DNA of 43,850 bases from an uncultured Prevotellaceae bacterium (GTDB lineage Bacteria; Bacteroidota; Bacteroidia; Bacteroidales; Bacteroidaceae). The notes under the pieces are model-generated. The model was given only the letters and a program-made list of their open reading frames with translations. It was not told the origin of the DNA and did no database searches. The stretch is from assembly GCA_947176535.1 (NCBI GenBank), contig CAMWQU010000021.1, positions 1-43,850 of the forward strand. The letters are read 5' to 3'. The position numbers and the translations under genes are program-made. This document shows, piece by piece, positions 8,558-16,743 of this stretch. Numbering within the stretch: the stretch's first letter is position 1; each line of letters starts with the position of its first letter.

Positions 8558-9823
8558 CTATTCAGCTTTCGGCTCGTGCTTATAGTGGAACAAGAGAGCA
8601 AACAGAACGGCAACTACCAATGCGTAAGCCGCAAAAATGAACCAACAGGTCTGCCAACCGGGCAAGACGTCGCTGCCTTCCGGTAAGTTAAACACATAAT
8701 GATTAACGACCACCTGAGCAGAAAGCATACCGATAGTGGCACCAAACCCGTTCGTCATCATCATAAACAGTCCCTGCGCCGAATTACGGATGCTGAGCTC
8801 CGTCTCCTTATCCACAAACAGCGAGCCCGAAATGTTGAAGAAATCGAAAGCCACACCGTAGACTATCATCGAAAGAATGATGAAAACAAAACCGCTACCC
8901 GGATTGCCGATGGCAAAGAAGCCAAAGCGGAATACCCATGCGAGCATGGAGATAAGCATCACTTTCTTGATACCGAAGCGACTTAGGAAGAAAGGAATAA
9001 GCAGAATGCACAGGGCCTCACTCATCTGCGAGATGGAAGTAAGAATCACACTATATTTCACCATCAGCGAATCGGCAAACTGAGGCAACGCCCCCCATGC
9101 CTCCAGATAGGTAGCAGCATAGCCGTTGGTGATTTGAAGACACGAGCCCAAAAGCATGGAGAAGATGAAGAACACGGCCATACGATAGTTCCTGAACAAC
9201 GCAAAAGCACGCAGTCCGAGTGCTTCGACAATCGACTTCTTTGTACCATCCTGATTGACGGGACAGGCAGGCATCGTAAGCGAATAAAAGGCCATCAGCA
9301 GGCTCAGTCCACCGGAAAGCGCAAACTGATACGGCGTGGACTTAATCCCTAAAAGATTAACCGCCCACATAGAGCAGATGAAACCGATGGTGCCAAAAGT
9401 ACGGATGGGAGGGAATACCTTGACAATATCCAAGTGTTCCCTTTCCAAAGCATTATAAGCCACTGAATTTGTGAGGGCTATCGTCGGCATATAGAACGCG
9501 ACGCTCAACGTATAGAGCGTGAAAAGCACGCCGAAACTCACATTTCCCACAGCCGAAACGCTATAGAAGCAGGCGGCTATCATGAATACGCCCGCCAACG
9601 CATGGCACAAGCCCAACAGACGCTGGGCCTGAATCCACTTGTCTGCTACGATACCCATCAAAGCCGGCATACACAGGCTGACAAAACCCTGCACACTGTA
9701 GAACCAACCTATCTGACTGCCCAGTCCCTCGCCGGCCAGATACAGTCCCATCGAGATGAGGTAAGCACCCCATACGGCAAACTCAAGGAAATTGAGAATG
9801 GTAAGACGAATTTTAATATTCAT
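8558..9823 (-). CDS. MFS nucleoside:H+ symporter family transporter
   Basis: A 421-residue inner-membrane protein with about 12 hydrophobic segments. It begins MNIKIRLTILNFLEFAVWGAYL, the hallmark start of the NupG/XapB nucleoside:proton symporter family, and has IGWFYSVQGFVSL and GIVADKW in the first half. The likely role is uptake of nucleosides. It lies 42 bases after the RlmI-type gene and 22 before rsmE, so the transporter sits among RNA-modification genes in the same run, which may suit nucleoside salvage. Substrate range is not readable from the sequence. Confidence 0.85.
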   Translation of the reverse strand: MNIKIRLTILNFLEFAVWGAYLISMGLYLAGEGLGSQIGWFYSVQGFVSLCMPALMGIVADKWIQAQRLLGLCHALAGVFMIAACFYSVSAVGNVSFGVLFTLYTLSVAFYMPTIALTNSVAYNALEREHLDIVKVFPPIRTFGTIGFICSMWAVNLLGIKSTPYQFALSGGLSLLMAFYSLTMPACPVNQDGTKKSIVEALGLRAFALFRNYRMAVFFIFSMLLGSCLQITNGYAATYLEAWGALPQFADSLMVKYSVILTSISQMSEALCILLIPFFLSRFGIKKVMLISMLAWVFRFGFFAIGNPGSGFVFIILSMIVYGVAFDFFNISGSLFVDKETELSIRNSAQGLFMMMTNGFGATIGMLSAQVVVNHYVFNLPEGSDVLPGWQTCWFIFAAYALVVAVLFALLFHYKHEPKAE

Positions 9824-9865
9824 TATCGTTAGTTTTAAGGTTTTTAGTTTCTGATGTCCGCACGC

Positions 9866-11044
9866 TTATTCCACATACAGAACGAGGCCCTTCAGGTATT
9901 CCCCCTCTGGATGGTAGATATTTACGGGGTGGTCGGCCGGCTGATGCAACTGATGCAGAATACGCACATTGCGCTTTGCCAACGTGGCAGCCGTGAACAC
10001 GGCCATGCGGAACTGCTCCTTGGAAATGGCCTGCGAACAACTGAACGTAAACAGCAGACTGCCGGCAGGCATCTTTTCCATGGCCCGCGCGTTCAGTTTG
10101 GTATATCCCTTGATGGCGTGACGCACGGCATCCCGATGCTTGGCAAACGCCGGCGGGTCGAGGATGACGAGGTCATACGCTTCCTCCATTCTGTCCAGAT
10201 ACTTAAAAGCATCTTCGGCAAAGGCCTTGTGTCTTTCGTCGCCGGGGAAATTAAGCTCTACATTAGCATTCACGAGGTCTACCGCCTTCTGGCTGCTGTC
10301 CACGGAGTGCACCAAATGCGCCCCGCCTCGCATGGCATAGACACTGAACCCGCCGGTGTAGCAAAACATATTCAGTACGCGCCGTCCCTTAGCGTATTGC
10401 TCCACCAGACTGCGGTTATCTCTTTGGTCTACAAAGAATCCCGTCTTCTGCCCCTTGAGCCAGTCGATGTGGAAGCAAAGGCCGTTCTCGTAGGCGGTGT
10501 TATGGAGCGTAGACCCGAGAATAAAACTATTCTCCTGCCCCAAATCCGCCTTGAAGGGCAGCGTCGTCTCACTCTTGTAATAAATGCTTTGCAGCACGTC
10601 CCCCAGCACCGTCTTCAGGGCATCGGCAATCTCTTTCCGGGAAACGTGCATACCCACGCTATGGGCCTGCATGACGGCAGTCGCCCCGTACATATCAATG
10701 ACAAGTCCCGGCAGATTATCTCCCTCGCCGTGCACCAGACGATACGTATCGTTATCCTTCCGCCCGACCACTCCAGTGGCCTTTCTCATGGTGTAGGCAA
10801 TCTGCAGACGCTCCACCCAGAAACCGAGGTCTATCGGTCTGTCCTCAAACGAAAGCACGCGCACGGCGATGCTTCCTATCTGCCAGTGTCCTATGGCGAG
10901 AAACGTCCCGTCGCAGGCCATCACCCGCACCAGTTCTCCCTCACGGGGATTTCCCTCAATGTGTTTCACAGCACCGGAGAACACCCACGGATGAAACCGT
11001 CGCAGGCTTTCTTCTTTCCCTTTATTCAGATACAGGTTCTTCAT
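9866..11044 (-). CDS. RlmI-type 23S rRNA (cytosine-C5)-methyltransferase
   Basis: A 392-residue class I SAM-dependent methyltransferase of the RlmI/COG1092 family. An N-terminal PUA domain (KGKEESLRRFHPWVFSGAV) is followed by an EEHEE-like middle region and the Rossmann domain: NMFCYTGGFSVYA (SAM motif I, about residue 226), SVDSSQKAVD, VILDPPAFAK (motif IV), and TFSCSQ near the C-terminus with the catalytic Cys. E. coli RlmI makes m5C1962. The start codon overlaps the upstream exonuclease gene by 23 bases. The exact target base in this organism is inferred from the family. Confidence 0.88.
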   Translation of the reverse strand: MKNLYLNKGKEESLRRFHPWVFSGAVKHIEGNPREGELVRVMACDGTFLAIGHWQIGSIAVRVLSFEDRPIDLGFWVERLQIAYTMRKATGVVGRKDNDTYRLVHGEGDNLPGLVIDMYGATAVMQAHSVGMHVSRKEIADALKTVLGDVLQSIYYKSETTLPFKADLGQENSFILGSTLHNTAYENGLCFHIDWLKGQKTGFFVDQRDNRSLVEQYAKGRRVLNMFCYTGGFSVYAMRGGAHLVHSVDSSQKAVDLVNANVELNFPGDERHKAFAEDAFKYLDRMEEAYDLVILDPPAFAKHRDAVRHAIKGYTKLNARAMEKMPAGSLLFTFSCSQAISKEQFRMAVFTAATLAKRNVRILHQLHQPADHPVNIYHPEGEYLKGLVLYVE

Positions 11045-11651
11045 ATTTCTTCAATTCCCAGTCTTTTGTTTCTTTCAAACGTTCCAGTTCTTCGTACAGC
11101 CGCACGCAGGCCCAGGCATCCGTAGCGGCATAGCGTTGCTGCGCCTCGCTCAGCACATCGTTTTCCCAGTTCGAGAGCTGTTGTCCTTTCGATATTTTTT
11201 GCCCGAAGACGTTGGCATACAGCTTTTGCAGACTTGCGTCCTCTATGCCGAACTCCCTGACGTAGCTTTGCAGTTCCACGAAGTCCCCCATCTCGAAACG
11301 TTGCAGGCGCTGCAACTGCTTCGTGTCGTCTTTCCACGAAAGGGCAATCTTCGGGATGCGTCTATCGCTGAGCAGCCCGACAAGGGCCTGCGGGAGACCT
11401 ATCCGATTGAGCCGAAAGAGAAAGCAAGTGTCCTGCGTGGCCACCTGCAGGAGGGCGACAGCGCGCATCGGCCCCGGACGAAACGAGGGACGGGTCTCCG
11501 TGTCGAATCCCAACAACGGTTGTGCCAACAGGTAAGACACGGCTTTCTGCGCCTCCTGCTCGGTCTGAATGACGAAAATCCGTCCCTCGAACACGACGCG
11601 GGGCAAGGCGGCGATGTCCTTCTTATCGAACTTATTACAGAGTGTCTTCAT
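11022..11651 (-). CDS. DEDDy 3'-5' exonuclease domain protein (RNase D-like)
   Basis: A 209-residue single-domain exonuclease. Exo I is LLGFDTETRPSF (Asp and Glu, about residues 46-48); Exo II falls in the SWKDDTKQL region; Exo III is YAATDAWACVRLYEEL with the Tyr and Asp spaced as in DEDDy enzymes. It lacks the HRDC domains of full RNase D, so it resembles the short Bacteroidales paralogues. It probably trims RNA ends. Start 11651 (MKTLCNKFDKKD) is preferred to 11666, and it still overlaps the DUF5063 gene by 17 bases; the downstream RlmI-type gene overlaps by 23. Confidence 0.82.
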   Translation of the reverse strand: MKTLCNKFDKKDIAALPRVVFEGRIFVIQTEQEAQKAVSYLLAQPLLGFDTETRPSFRPGPMRAVALLQVATQDTCFLFRLNRIGLPQALVGLLSDRRIPKIALSWKDDTKQLQRLQRFEMGDFVELQSYVREFGIEDASLQKLYANVFGQKISKGQQLSNWENDVLSEAQQRYAATDAWACVRLYEELERLKETKDWELKKYEEPVSE

Positions 11652-12177
11652 CGGGCAAAGCGGCATAGCGGATTTTATGCAGTCTCTTCAGGGCATCCAC
11701 GAGGGCACTGCCCCAATACAGTTCAAAGTTGTCCATGACAGCCCACAGGGCATCGTACATACACTCCTCCACTCCATCCTGATAGACGGCCAGGAAGTTA
11801 CGCACCGCCTGATAGATGTCTGCCAAATGTTCCGAAACGGACTTCCACTGCGTTTCGTCCGTCTCCATCTGATTTTCATACGAAATATCAAGGTACTGGT
11901 CTTCGTCCTGCAAAATGTCATACACAATGCGCCGGATGTAGTTGTAATCGTCCTCCGTGACCTTACCCTGCGGCAGGAAGTCGCCGTTGCTGTCTACCGG
12001 GGGCAATAGTTGTGCCTTGACGTAAAGCAGCGGCAGCAGTTTGAGCATCGTATCGAGAAAATCCCGGAGCGGCCGCCCCGAAGATTTTTCGAGAAAAGCA
12101 CAATATTCAATGCCCACCGTCACAAATTCCAAGGTCTCGCGCTTATATATGTCCTTGTTGTTAGCTGAGTTTTCCAT
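11635..12177 (-). CDS. DUF5063-type protein of unknown function
   Basis: A 180-residue soluble, mostly helical, acidic protein beginning MENSANNKDIYKRETLEFVT. It resembles the Bacteroidales DUF5063 family, which has no assigned role. Start 12177 is chosen because the longer frame to 12282 crosses the promoter. It is the first gene of the leftward run and overlaps the exonuclease gene by 17 bases, so the two may be translationally coupled. The gene content after it hints at RNA metabolism, but no catalytic motif is visible. Confidence 0.7.
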   Translation of the reverse strand: MENSANNKDIYKRETLEFVTVGIEYCAFLEKSSGRPLRDFLDTMLKLLPLLYVKAQLLPPVDSNGDFLPQGKVTEDDYNYIRRIVYDILQDEDQYLDISYENQMETDETQWKSVSEHLADIYQAVRNFLAVYQDGVEECMYDALWAVMDNFELYWGSALVDALKRLHKIRYAALPDEDTL

Positions 12178-12200
12178 ATATCCTTTTAGATTATTCCCCG

Positions 12201-12230
12201 CAAAAATACAAAAAAACAATGACACAACAA
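12201..12230 (-). promoter_or_regulatory. promoter of the eight-gene leftward run
   Basis: On the minus strand TTG (12230-12228), 19 bases, then TATTTTTG (12208-12201), matching TAnnTTTG, 24 bases before ATG 12177. It is the only promoter-like match seen ahead of the closely packed genes down to 4503. Confidence 0.6.
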
Positions 12231-12384
12231 TATCTATCGGACGGAACTTCGCAAACTTTTCCCTGAGACTGGAAAAAGACAAACCGAATGGAAGTCCGTT
12301 TTCGTCCCGAAGAGGCTCCGTAGCTTCCGTGACTGTTCGCCTCCGTCTTACTCCCGATGAGCTGATGTATCGGGGAAGTTGAGT

Positions 12385-12440
12385 TTATTCGGTCGTGAGC
12401 GGTTAATTATTCAAAGGCGACCGAATAATTAACCGCTCAC
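12385..12440. repeat. overlapping perfect inverted repeats (11 bp and 18 bp arms)
   Basis: GTGAGCGGTTAATTATTC (12395-12412) is repeated as its exact reverse complement at 12423-12440 around a 10-base loop. A second perfect pair, TTATTCGGTCG (12385-12395) with CGACCGAATAA (12418-12428), uses bases that overlap the first, so only one hairpin can form at a time. No T-run follows either stem, so a simple terminator is unlikely. Confidence 0.75.
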
Positions 12441-12571
12441 CTCTGAATAATAAAGTCCTCCTAAGGGCGGGAACGAAAGGTGGGGAGAAAAAGCCCCCGT
12501 CTGCCCGAAGAAAATAACGAACATTAACTAAAATTTAACTCAAGCCGTAAGCCTATTCATTGAAAAAGATG

Positions 12572-12579
12572 TATATTTG
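12572..12579 (+). promoter_or_regulatory. ftsK -7 box
   Basis: TATATTTG matches TAnnTTTG, 23 bases before the ftsK start. No clear TTTG or TTG is found at the right distance upstream. Confidence 0.5.
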
Positions 12580-12602
12580 CAGTAAATTAGAATAAATAGG
12601 CT

Positions 12603-15077
12603 ATGGCGACACATACGAACACAACAAAAGGGAAAGCTACCAAGGCGGACAAGAAGCCCCGCAAGAAAGTGAAAACAACGGACGGAGAGTTTGAAGAACC
12701 GCTGAGCAAGCGGGAGGTCATACGGTGGACAAGCGGAGCACTGCTGGTGTTTCTGGCCATTCTGTTACTGATTTCCTTTACGTCGAACCTCTTTGTCTCC
12801 GACAGCAGTGAGGGCAACTGGCTGGGCCGCTTGGGCAGTTTTCTGGTGAAGCATGTCATGGACTCCACTTTCGGGCAAGCAACGTTTTTCCTGCCCGTCC
12901 TGATGATAGCCATGTCGCTGCGCATCCTCAACATCGGACGGGTGCGCTTCTGGAAGTGGCTCATCAACTGCAGCCTGCTCACGATTTGGTTTTCCATCGC
13001 CGGGGCGGCCATTCAGAGGCACATCCTCGTAAACAGTCACATCAGTCTGGGGGGAACGCACGGGCAGATTGCACTCGACTATCTCTTAGCCCAAATCGGC
13101 TCTGCGGGAGTCTTTATTGCCATACTTGTCTCGGCCCTTGCCTATGTGGGGTACCTGAGCGGTGAAACGGTTCACATCATCCGCCGTATGCTGGAGGCCG
13201 CACGCCGCAAAGCCGAGCGGCAGATACAGCCCGACGACAGCAGTGAAACGGAAGAGGAGGAAACGGAAGAAACTACGGCGGACGAGGAAGAACCGCTCGT
13301 CGTAGACCTCTCCGACGAAGTGCCCGCCGAGGCAGAGCCGCGCGACACGGCCACCACCATCACCTTCGCCAATCCGGCAGAGGACAGCGTTCCCGTCACG
13401 GAAAGCGAAACGCCGTTTGAAGTCAATGTGGGGGGACAGACCGTGGAGACTCCGCTTAACGACCCGACAGACAACGTGACCGGGGAGGACAGCGAAATGA
13501 AAGTCCACATCGGAGAGGGTGAAGAACTGGCCGACCTCGACGAAACGGGTGCGCTGGAGCCCTACGACCCGAAACTCGACTTATCGCACTACAAATATCC
13601 CACCATCGACTTGCTCCGGAAATACGATGTAGACAATGTCGGGGTGGACATGGAGGAGCAGAAGAAGAACAAAGACCAGATTCTGCGGGCGTTGCAGAAC
13701 TTCGGAGTGGAAATCAGCAGCATCAAGGCCACCGTAGGCCCCACGATTACGCTCTACGAGATTGTCCCCGCCCCCGGAGTACGCATCACCAAAATCCGAA
13801 ACCTTGAGGACGACATCGCGCTGTCACTTTCGGCACTGGGCATTCGTATCATCGCCCCCATACCGGGCAAGGGTACGGTGGGTATAGAAGTTCCTAACGC
13901 CCGGCCGCAGATGGTGTCGATGGAGAGCCTCATCAACAGCCGCAAGTTCCAGACGACGGAGTTTGAGTTGCCGATGGCCATCGGAAAGACCATCACGAAC
14001 GAAATCTTTATGGTCGATTTGGCCAAGATGCCCCACTTGCTCGTTGCCGGTGCCACGGGACAGGGTAAGTCCGTAGGTCTGAATGCCATTCTAACCTCAC
14101 TCCTCTATAAGAAACATCCGGCCGAACTCAAACTCGTCATGGTCGATCCCAAGAAAGTGGAGTTTAGCGTTTATAGCCCCATCGTCAATCATTTTCTGGC
14201 GCAAGTGGAGGGTAACGAGGATACCGAGGAACCGATTATCACGGACGTGAACAAGGTCGTGCAGACGCTGAAGAGCCTTTGCGTGGAGATGGATACACGT
14301 TACGACTTGCTGAAGAAGGCCCGCGCCCGTAACATCAAGGAGTATAACGAGAAATTCAAGGAACGCCGGCTGAACCCGAACAACGGGCACAAGTTTATGC
14401 CCTATATCGTGGTCATCATCGACGAGTTCGGCGACCTCATCATGACCGCCGGAAAAGAAATAGAATTGCCCATTGCCCGTATCGCGCAGTTGGCGCGTGC
14501 CGTCGGCATCCACATGATTATTGCCACACAGCGCCCCACCACCAACATCATCACGGGAACCATCAAGGCCAACTTCCCCGCCCGCATGGCGTTCAAAGTC
14601 AGCTCCATGATTGACTCACGCACCATACTCGACCGTCCGGGTGCCAACCAGCTTGTCGGCAAGGGTGACTTGCTGTTCCTCGCAGGCAACGAGCCGGTGC
14701 GCGTGCAATGTGCTTTCGTAGACACACCCGAAGTGGAGAGCATCGCCGGCTACATCGCTTGTCAGCAGAGCTACAATGCTCCCTTCCCCTTACCGCCCGT
14801 ACCCCTTGATGGCGAAGAAAGTTGCGGGGCCGCCGACGTGGACATGACTCACCTCGACCCGATGTTCGAAGAGGTCGCCAAGCTGATAGTCCAGACGCAA
14901 CAGGGTTCGACGAGCATGATACAACGCAAGTTTTCCATCGGTTTCAACCGGGCCGGCCGTCTCATGGACCAGTTGGAAAAGGCCGGTATCGTGGGCCCGG
15001 CACAAGGCAGCAAGCCGCGCGAAGTATTGGTCATGGGCGATGTTGAATTATTACGAGTACTCGATAACCTTAACTGA
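12603..15077 (+). CDS. ftsK: DNA translocase FtsK
   Basis: Hexameric ATP-driven DNA pump at the division septum that clears chromosome ends and activates XerCD at dif. The 824 residues contain a basic cytosolic start, four membrane segments (about 46-66, 92-110, 117-137, 166-185), a very acidic linker (about 205-330), then the motor: P-loop GATGQGKSVGLN (about 482), Walker B IVVIIDEFGDL (about 600) and the ATQRPTTNIITG stretch. The C-terminal gamma winged helix, which reads KOPS sites, is intact (MIQRKFSIGFNRAGRLMDQ). The linker is short compared with E. coli FtsK, as usual in Bacteroidetes. A LolA-like gene starts eight bases after it. Confidence 0.96.
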   Translation: MATHTNTTKGKATKADKKPRKKVKTTDGEFEEPLSKREVIRWTSGALLVFLAILLLISFTSNLFVSDSSEGNWLGRLGSFLVKHVMDSTFGQATFFLPVLMIAMSLRILNIGRVRFWKWLINCSLLTIWFSIAGAAIQRHILVNSHISLGGTHGQIALDYLLAQIGSAGVFIAILVSALAYVGYLSGETVHIIRRMLEAARRKAERQIQPDDSSETEEEETEETTADEEEPLVVDLSDEVPAEAEPRDTATTITFANPAEDSVPVTESETPFEVNVGGQTVETPLNDPTDNVTGEDSEMKVHIGEGEELADLDETGALEPYDPKLDLSHYKYPTIDLLRKYDVDNVGVDMEEQKKNKDQILRALQNFGVEISSIKATVGPTITLYEIVPAPGVRITKIRNLEDDIALSLSALGIRIIAPIPGKGTVGIEVPNARPQMVSMESLINSRKFQTTEFELPMAIGKTITNEIFMVDLAKMPHLLVAGATGQGKSVGLNAILTSLLYKKHPAELKLVMVDPKKVEFSVYSPIVNHFLAQVEGNEDTEEPIITDVNKVVQTLKSLCVEMDTRYDLLKKARARNIKEYNEKFKERRLNPNNGHKFMPYIVVIIDEFGDLIMTAGKEIELPIARIAQLARAVGIHMIIATQRPTTNIITGTIKANFPARMAFKVSSMIDSRTILDRPGANQLVGKGDLLFLAGNEPVRVQCAFVDTPEVESIAGYIACQQSYNAPFPLPPVPLDGEESCGAADVDMTHLDPMFEEVAKLIVQTQQGSTSMIQRKFSIGFNRAGRLMDQLEKAGIVGPAQGSKPREVLVMGDVELLRVLDNLN

Positions 15078-15085
15078 AAACAAAT

Positions 15086-15736
15086 ATGATACGTATTGCA
15101 TTACTATTCCTCCTCTCCTTATCGCAGGTAGTCCTCTCCACGGCTCACGCAGCCGGCAAGGATAGGGAAACACGCAAAGTGCTCGATGCCACGGCGGCCA
15201 AACTGAACAAAGCCGGCGGCATCAGTCTCCGCTTCAAGGCCACTACCCTGCTGGACAAAGTGCCGCAGGACAGCAGTGAAGGTGCTATGGACATCATGCG
15301 GAAAAAGTTCGTCATCACCACTCCCGATATGCTGAGCTGGTTTGACGGAAAGACGCAATGGACGATGATGAAAGAGGATGAGGAAGTCACTCTGACAGAA
15401 CCCACCGGGGCGGAATTACAGGCCATCAATCCTTACGTTTTCCTCGAAATCTACAAGCAGGGCTTCAATTACAAGATGACCAAAGGCACACTCTCGAACG
15501 GCAGCAAAGGGTATAAGATATTCCTGACGGCCGATAACGCGAAACTGGAAATCCGTGAAATCTTCCTCGAAATAGACGAAAACTACATTCCCGTCCGCGT
15601 GTCCATGCGTCAAGGCAAAAGCCAGTGGGTGCGCATTACGATAAGTAGTTTCACCACCGGAAAGCGGTTCCCCGATTCGCACTTCACATTCCCGAAAGAC
15701 AAATACCCTCAGGTCGAAATCATCGACTTGCGGTAA
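15086..15736 (+). CDS. LolA-like outer-membrane lipoprotein carrier
   Basis: A 216-residue periplasmic protein with a clear signal peptide (residues 1-23, ending STAHA-AG). The mature part has the LolA-style beta-rich pattern: FVITTPDMLSWFDGKTQW, where a membrane-probe/half-barrel fold is expected, and an NPYVFLEIYKQGF segment. LolA chaperones lipoproteins across the periplasm. It follows ftsK by eight bases and precedes trxB, an arrangement I recall as common in Bacteroidales. Assignment is to the LolA-like family; which lipoproteins it carries is unknown. Confidence 0.8.
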   Translation: MIRIALLFLLSLSQVVLSTAHAAGKDRETRKVLDATAAKLNKAGGISLRFKATTLLDKVPQDSSEGAMDIMRKKFVITTPDMLSWFDGKTQWTMMKEDEEVTLTEPTGAELQAINPYVFLEIYKQGFNYKMTKGTLSNGSKGYKIFLTADNAKLEIREIFLEIDENYIPVRVSMRQGKSQWVRITISSFTTGKRFPDSHFTFPKDKYPQVEIIDLR

Positions 15737-15794
15737 CGGGCGGAACAAGCCCCTGAGAAAACAAGAATTACCAAACCTATAATACGACAGAAAT

Positions 15795-16733
15795 ATGGAA
15801 CACATACGTTGCCTTATCATCGGTGCCGGCCCCGCAGGTTATACTGCCGCCATCTATGCCGGCCGCTCCAACCTCAGCCCTGTACTTTACGAGGGCATAC
15901 AGCCCGGAGGCCAGCTCACCCAGACCACCGAAGTAGAAAACTTTCCCGGCTATCCCGACGGTGTGCAGGGCTTCGACATGATGGAGGACATCCGCCGGCA
16001 GGCCGAGCGTTTCGGTTGCGAAATGCGCTCCGCCACTGCCGTAAAGGCCGACCTCTCCCAGGCTCCCTATCACATCTGGTTTGACGACGAGAGCGAAGTC
16101 ACCGCCGACACCCTCATCATTGCAACCGGTGCCACGGCCAAGTATCTGGGATTGCAGGACGAAAAGGACTTCAACGGTCGCGGGGTCAGTGCCTGCGCCA
16201 CGTGCGACGGCTTCTTCTACCGCAAGAAGACCGTGGCCGTAGTGGGCGGTGGCGACACGGCCTGCGAGGAGGCCTCCTATCTGGCCCAACTGGCGGCAAA
16301 GGTCTACCTCATTGTGCGTAAACCGTATCTGCGTGCCACACAAATCATGCAGGATCGCGTGCTGAACAACCCGAAGATTGAGGTTCTCTTCGAGCACAAC
16401 ACCGAGGGACTCTACGGCACGGAGCATCTCGAAGGTGCTCACCTTGTGCACCGCAAAGGCGAGAGCGACGAACGCCATTACGACCTGCCCATCGACGGTT
16501 TCTTCCTCGCCATCGGCCACAAGCCCAACAGCGACATCTTCCGTCCGTGGGTGACAACCGACGAGACGGGCTACATCCTCACCGAGGGCGATTCTCCCCG
16601 GACGAACATTCCCGGAGTGTTCGCCGCCGGCGATGTGGCCGACCCGCACTACCGACAGGCTGTGATTGCCGCCGGCTCCGGAGCCAAGGCCGCCATCGAG
16701 GCGGAACGTTATCTGACACACCTTTCTTCCTGA
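15795..16733 (+). CDS. trxB: thioredoxin reductase
   Basis: Flavoenzyme that reduces thioredoxin with NADPH. The 312-residue protein has the FAD site IIGAGPAGYTAAIYAGR at the N-terminus, the redox pair in ACATCDGFFY (about residues 135-138), the NADPH site VVGGGDTACEEA, and the C-terminal FAD motif GVFAAGDVAD. Length and motif order are standard for the low-molecular-weight TrxB class. It begins 58 bases after the LolA-like gene and 10 bases before the DUF5687 gene, so the run from ftsK may be partly co-transcribed. Confidence 0.96.
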   Translation: MEHIRCLIIGAGPAGYTAAIYAGRSNLSPVLYEGIQPGGQLTQTTEVENFPGYPDGVQGFDMMEDIRRQAERFGCEMRSATAVKADLSQAPYHIWFDDESEVTADTLIIATGATAKYLGLQDEKDFNGRGVSACATCDGFFYRKKTVAVVGGGDTACEEASYLAQLAAKVYLIVRKPYLRATQIMQDRVLNNPKIEVLFEHNTEGLYGTEHLEGAHLVHRKGESDERHYDLPIDGFFLAIGHKPNSDIFRPWVTTDETGYILTEGDSPRTNIPGVFAAGDVADPHYRQAVIAAGSGAKAAIEAERYLTHLSS

Positions 16734-16743
16734 CCATAAGACT

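Larger units (their letters stand above)
12178..12602. other. divergent intergenic region before ftsK
   Basis: A 425-base gap between the leftward DUF5063 gene and rightward ftsK. It holds one promoter for each direction, a small CCCGAT/ATCGGG hairpin (12353-12358 with 12369-12374), and the large inverted-repeat element at 12385-12440. No plausible gene is seen. Confidence 0.6.

Noticed and set aside
9854..11125. 423-codon frame opposite the RlmI-type gene
   Set aside because: Antisense to a gene with all methyltransferase motifs; low-complexity mirror translation with no recognisable domain.
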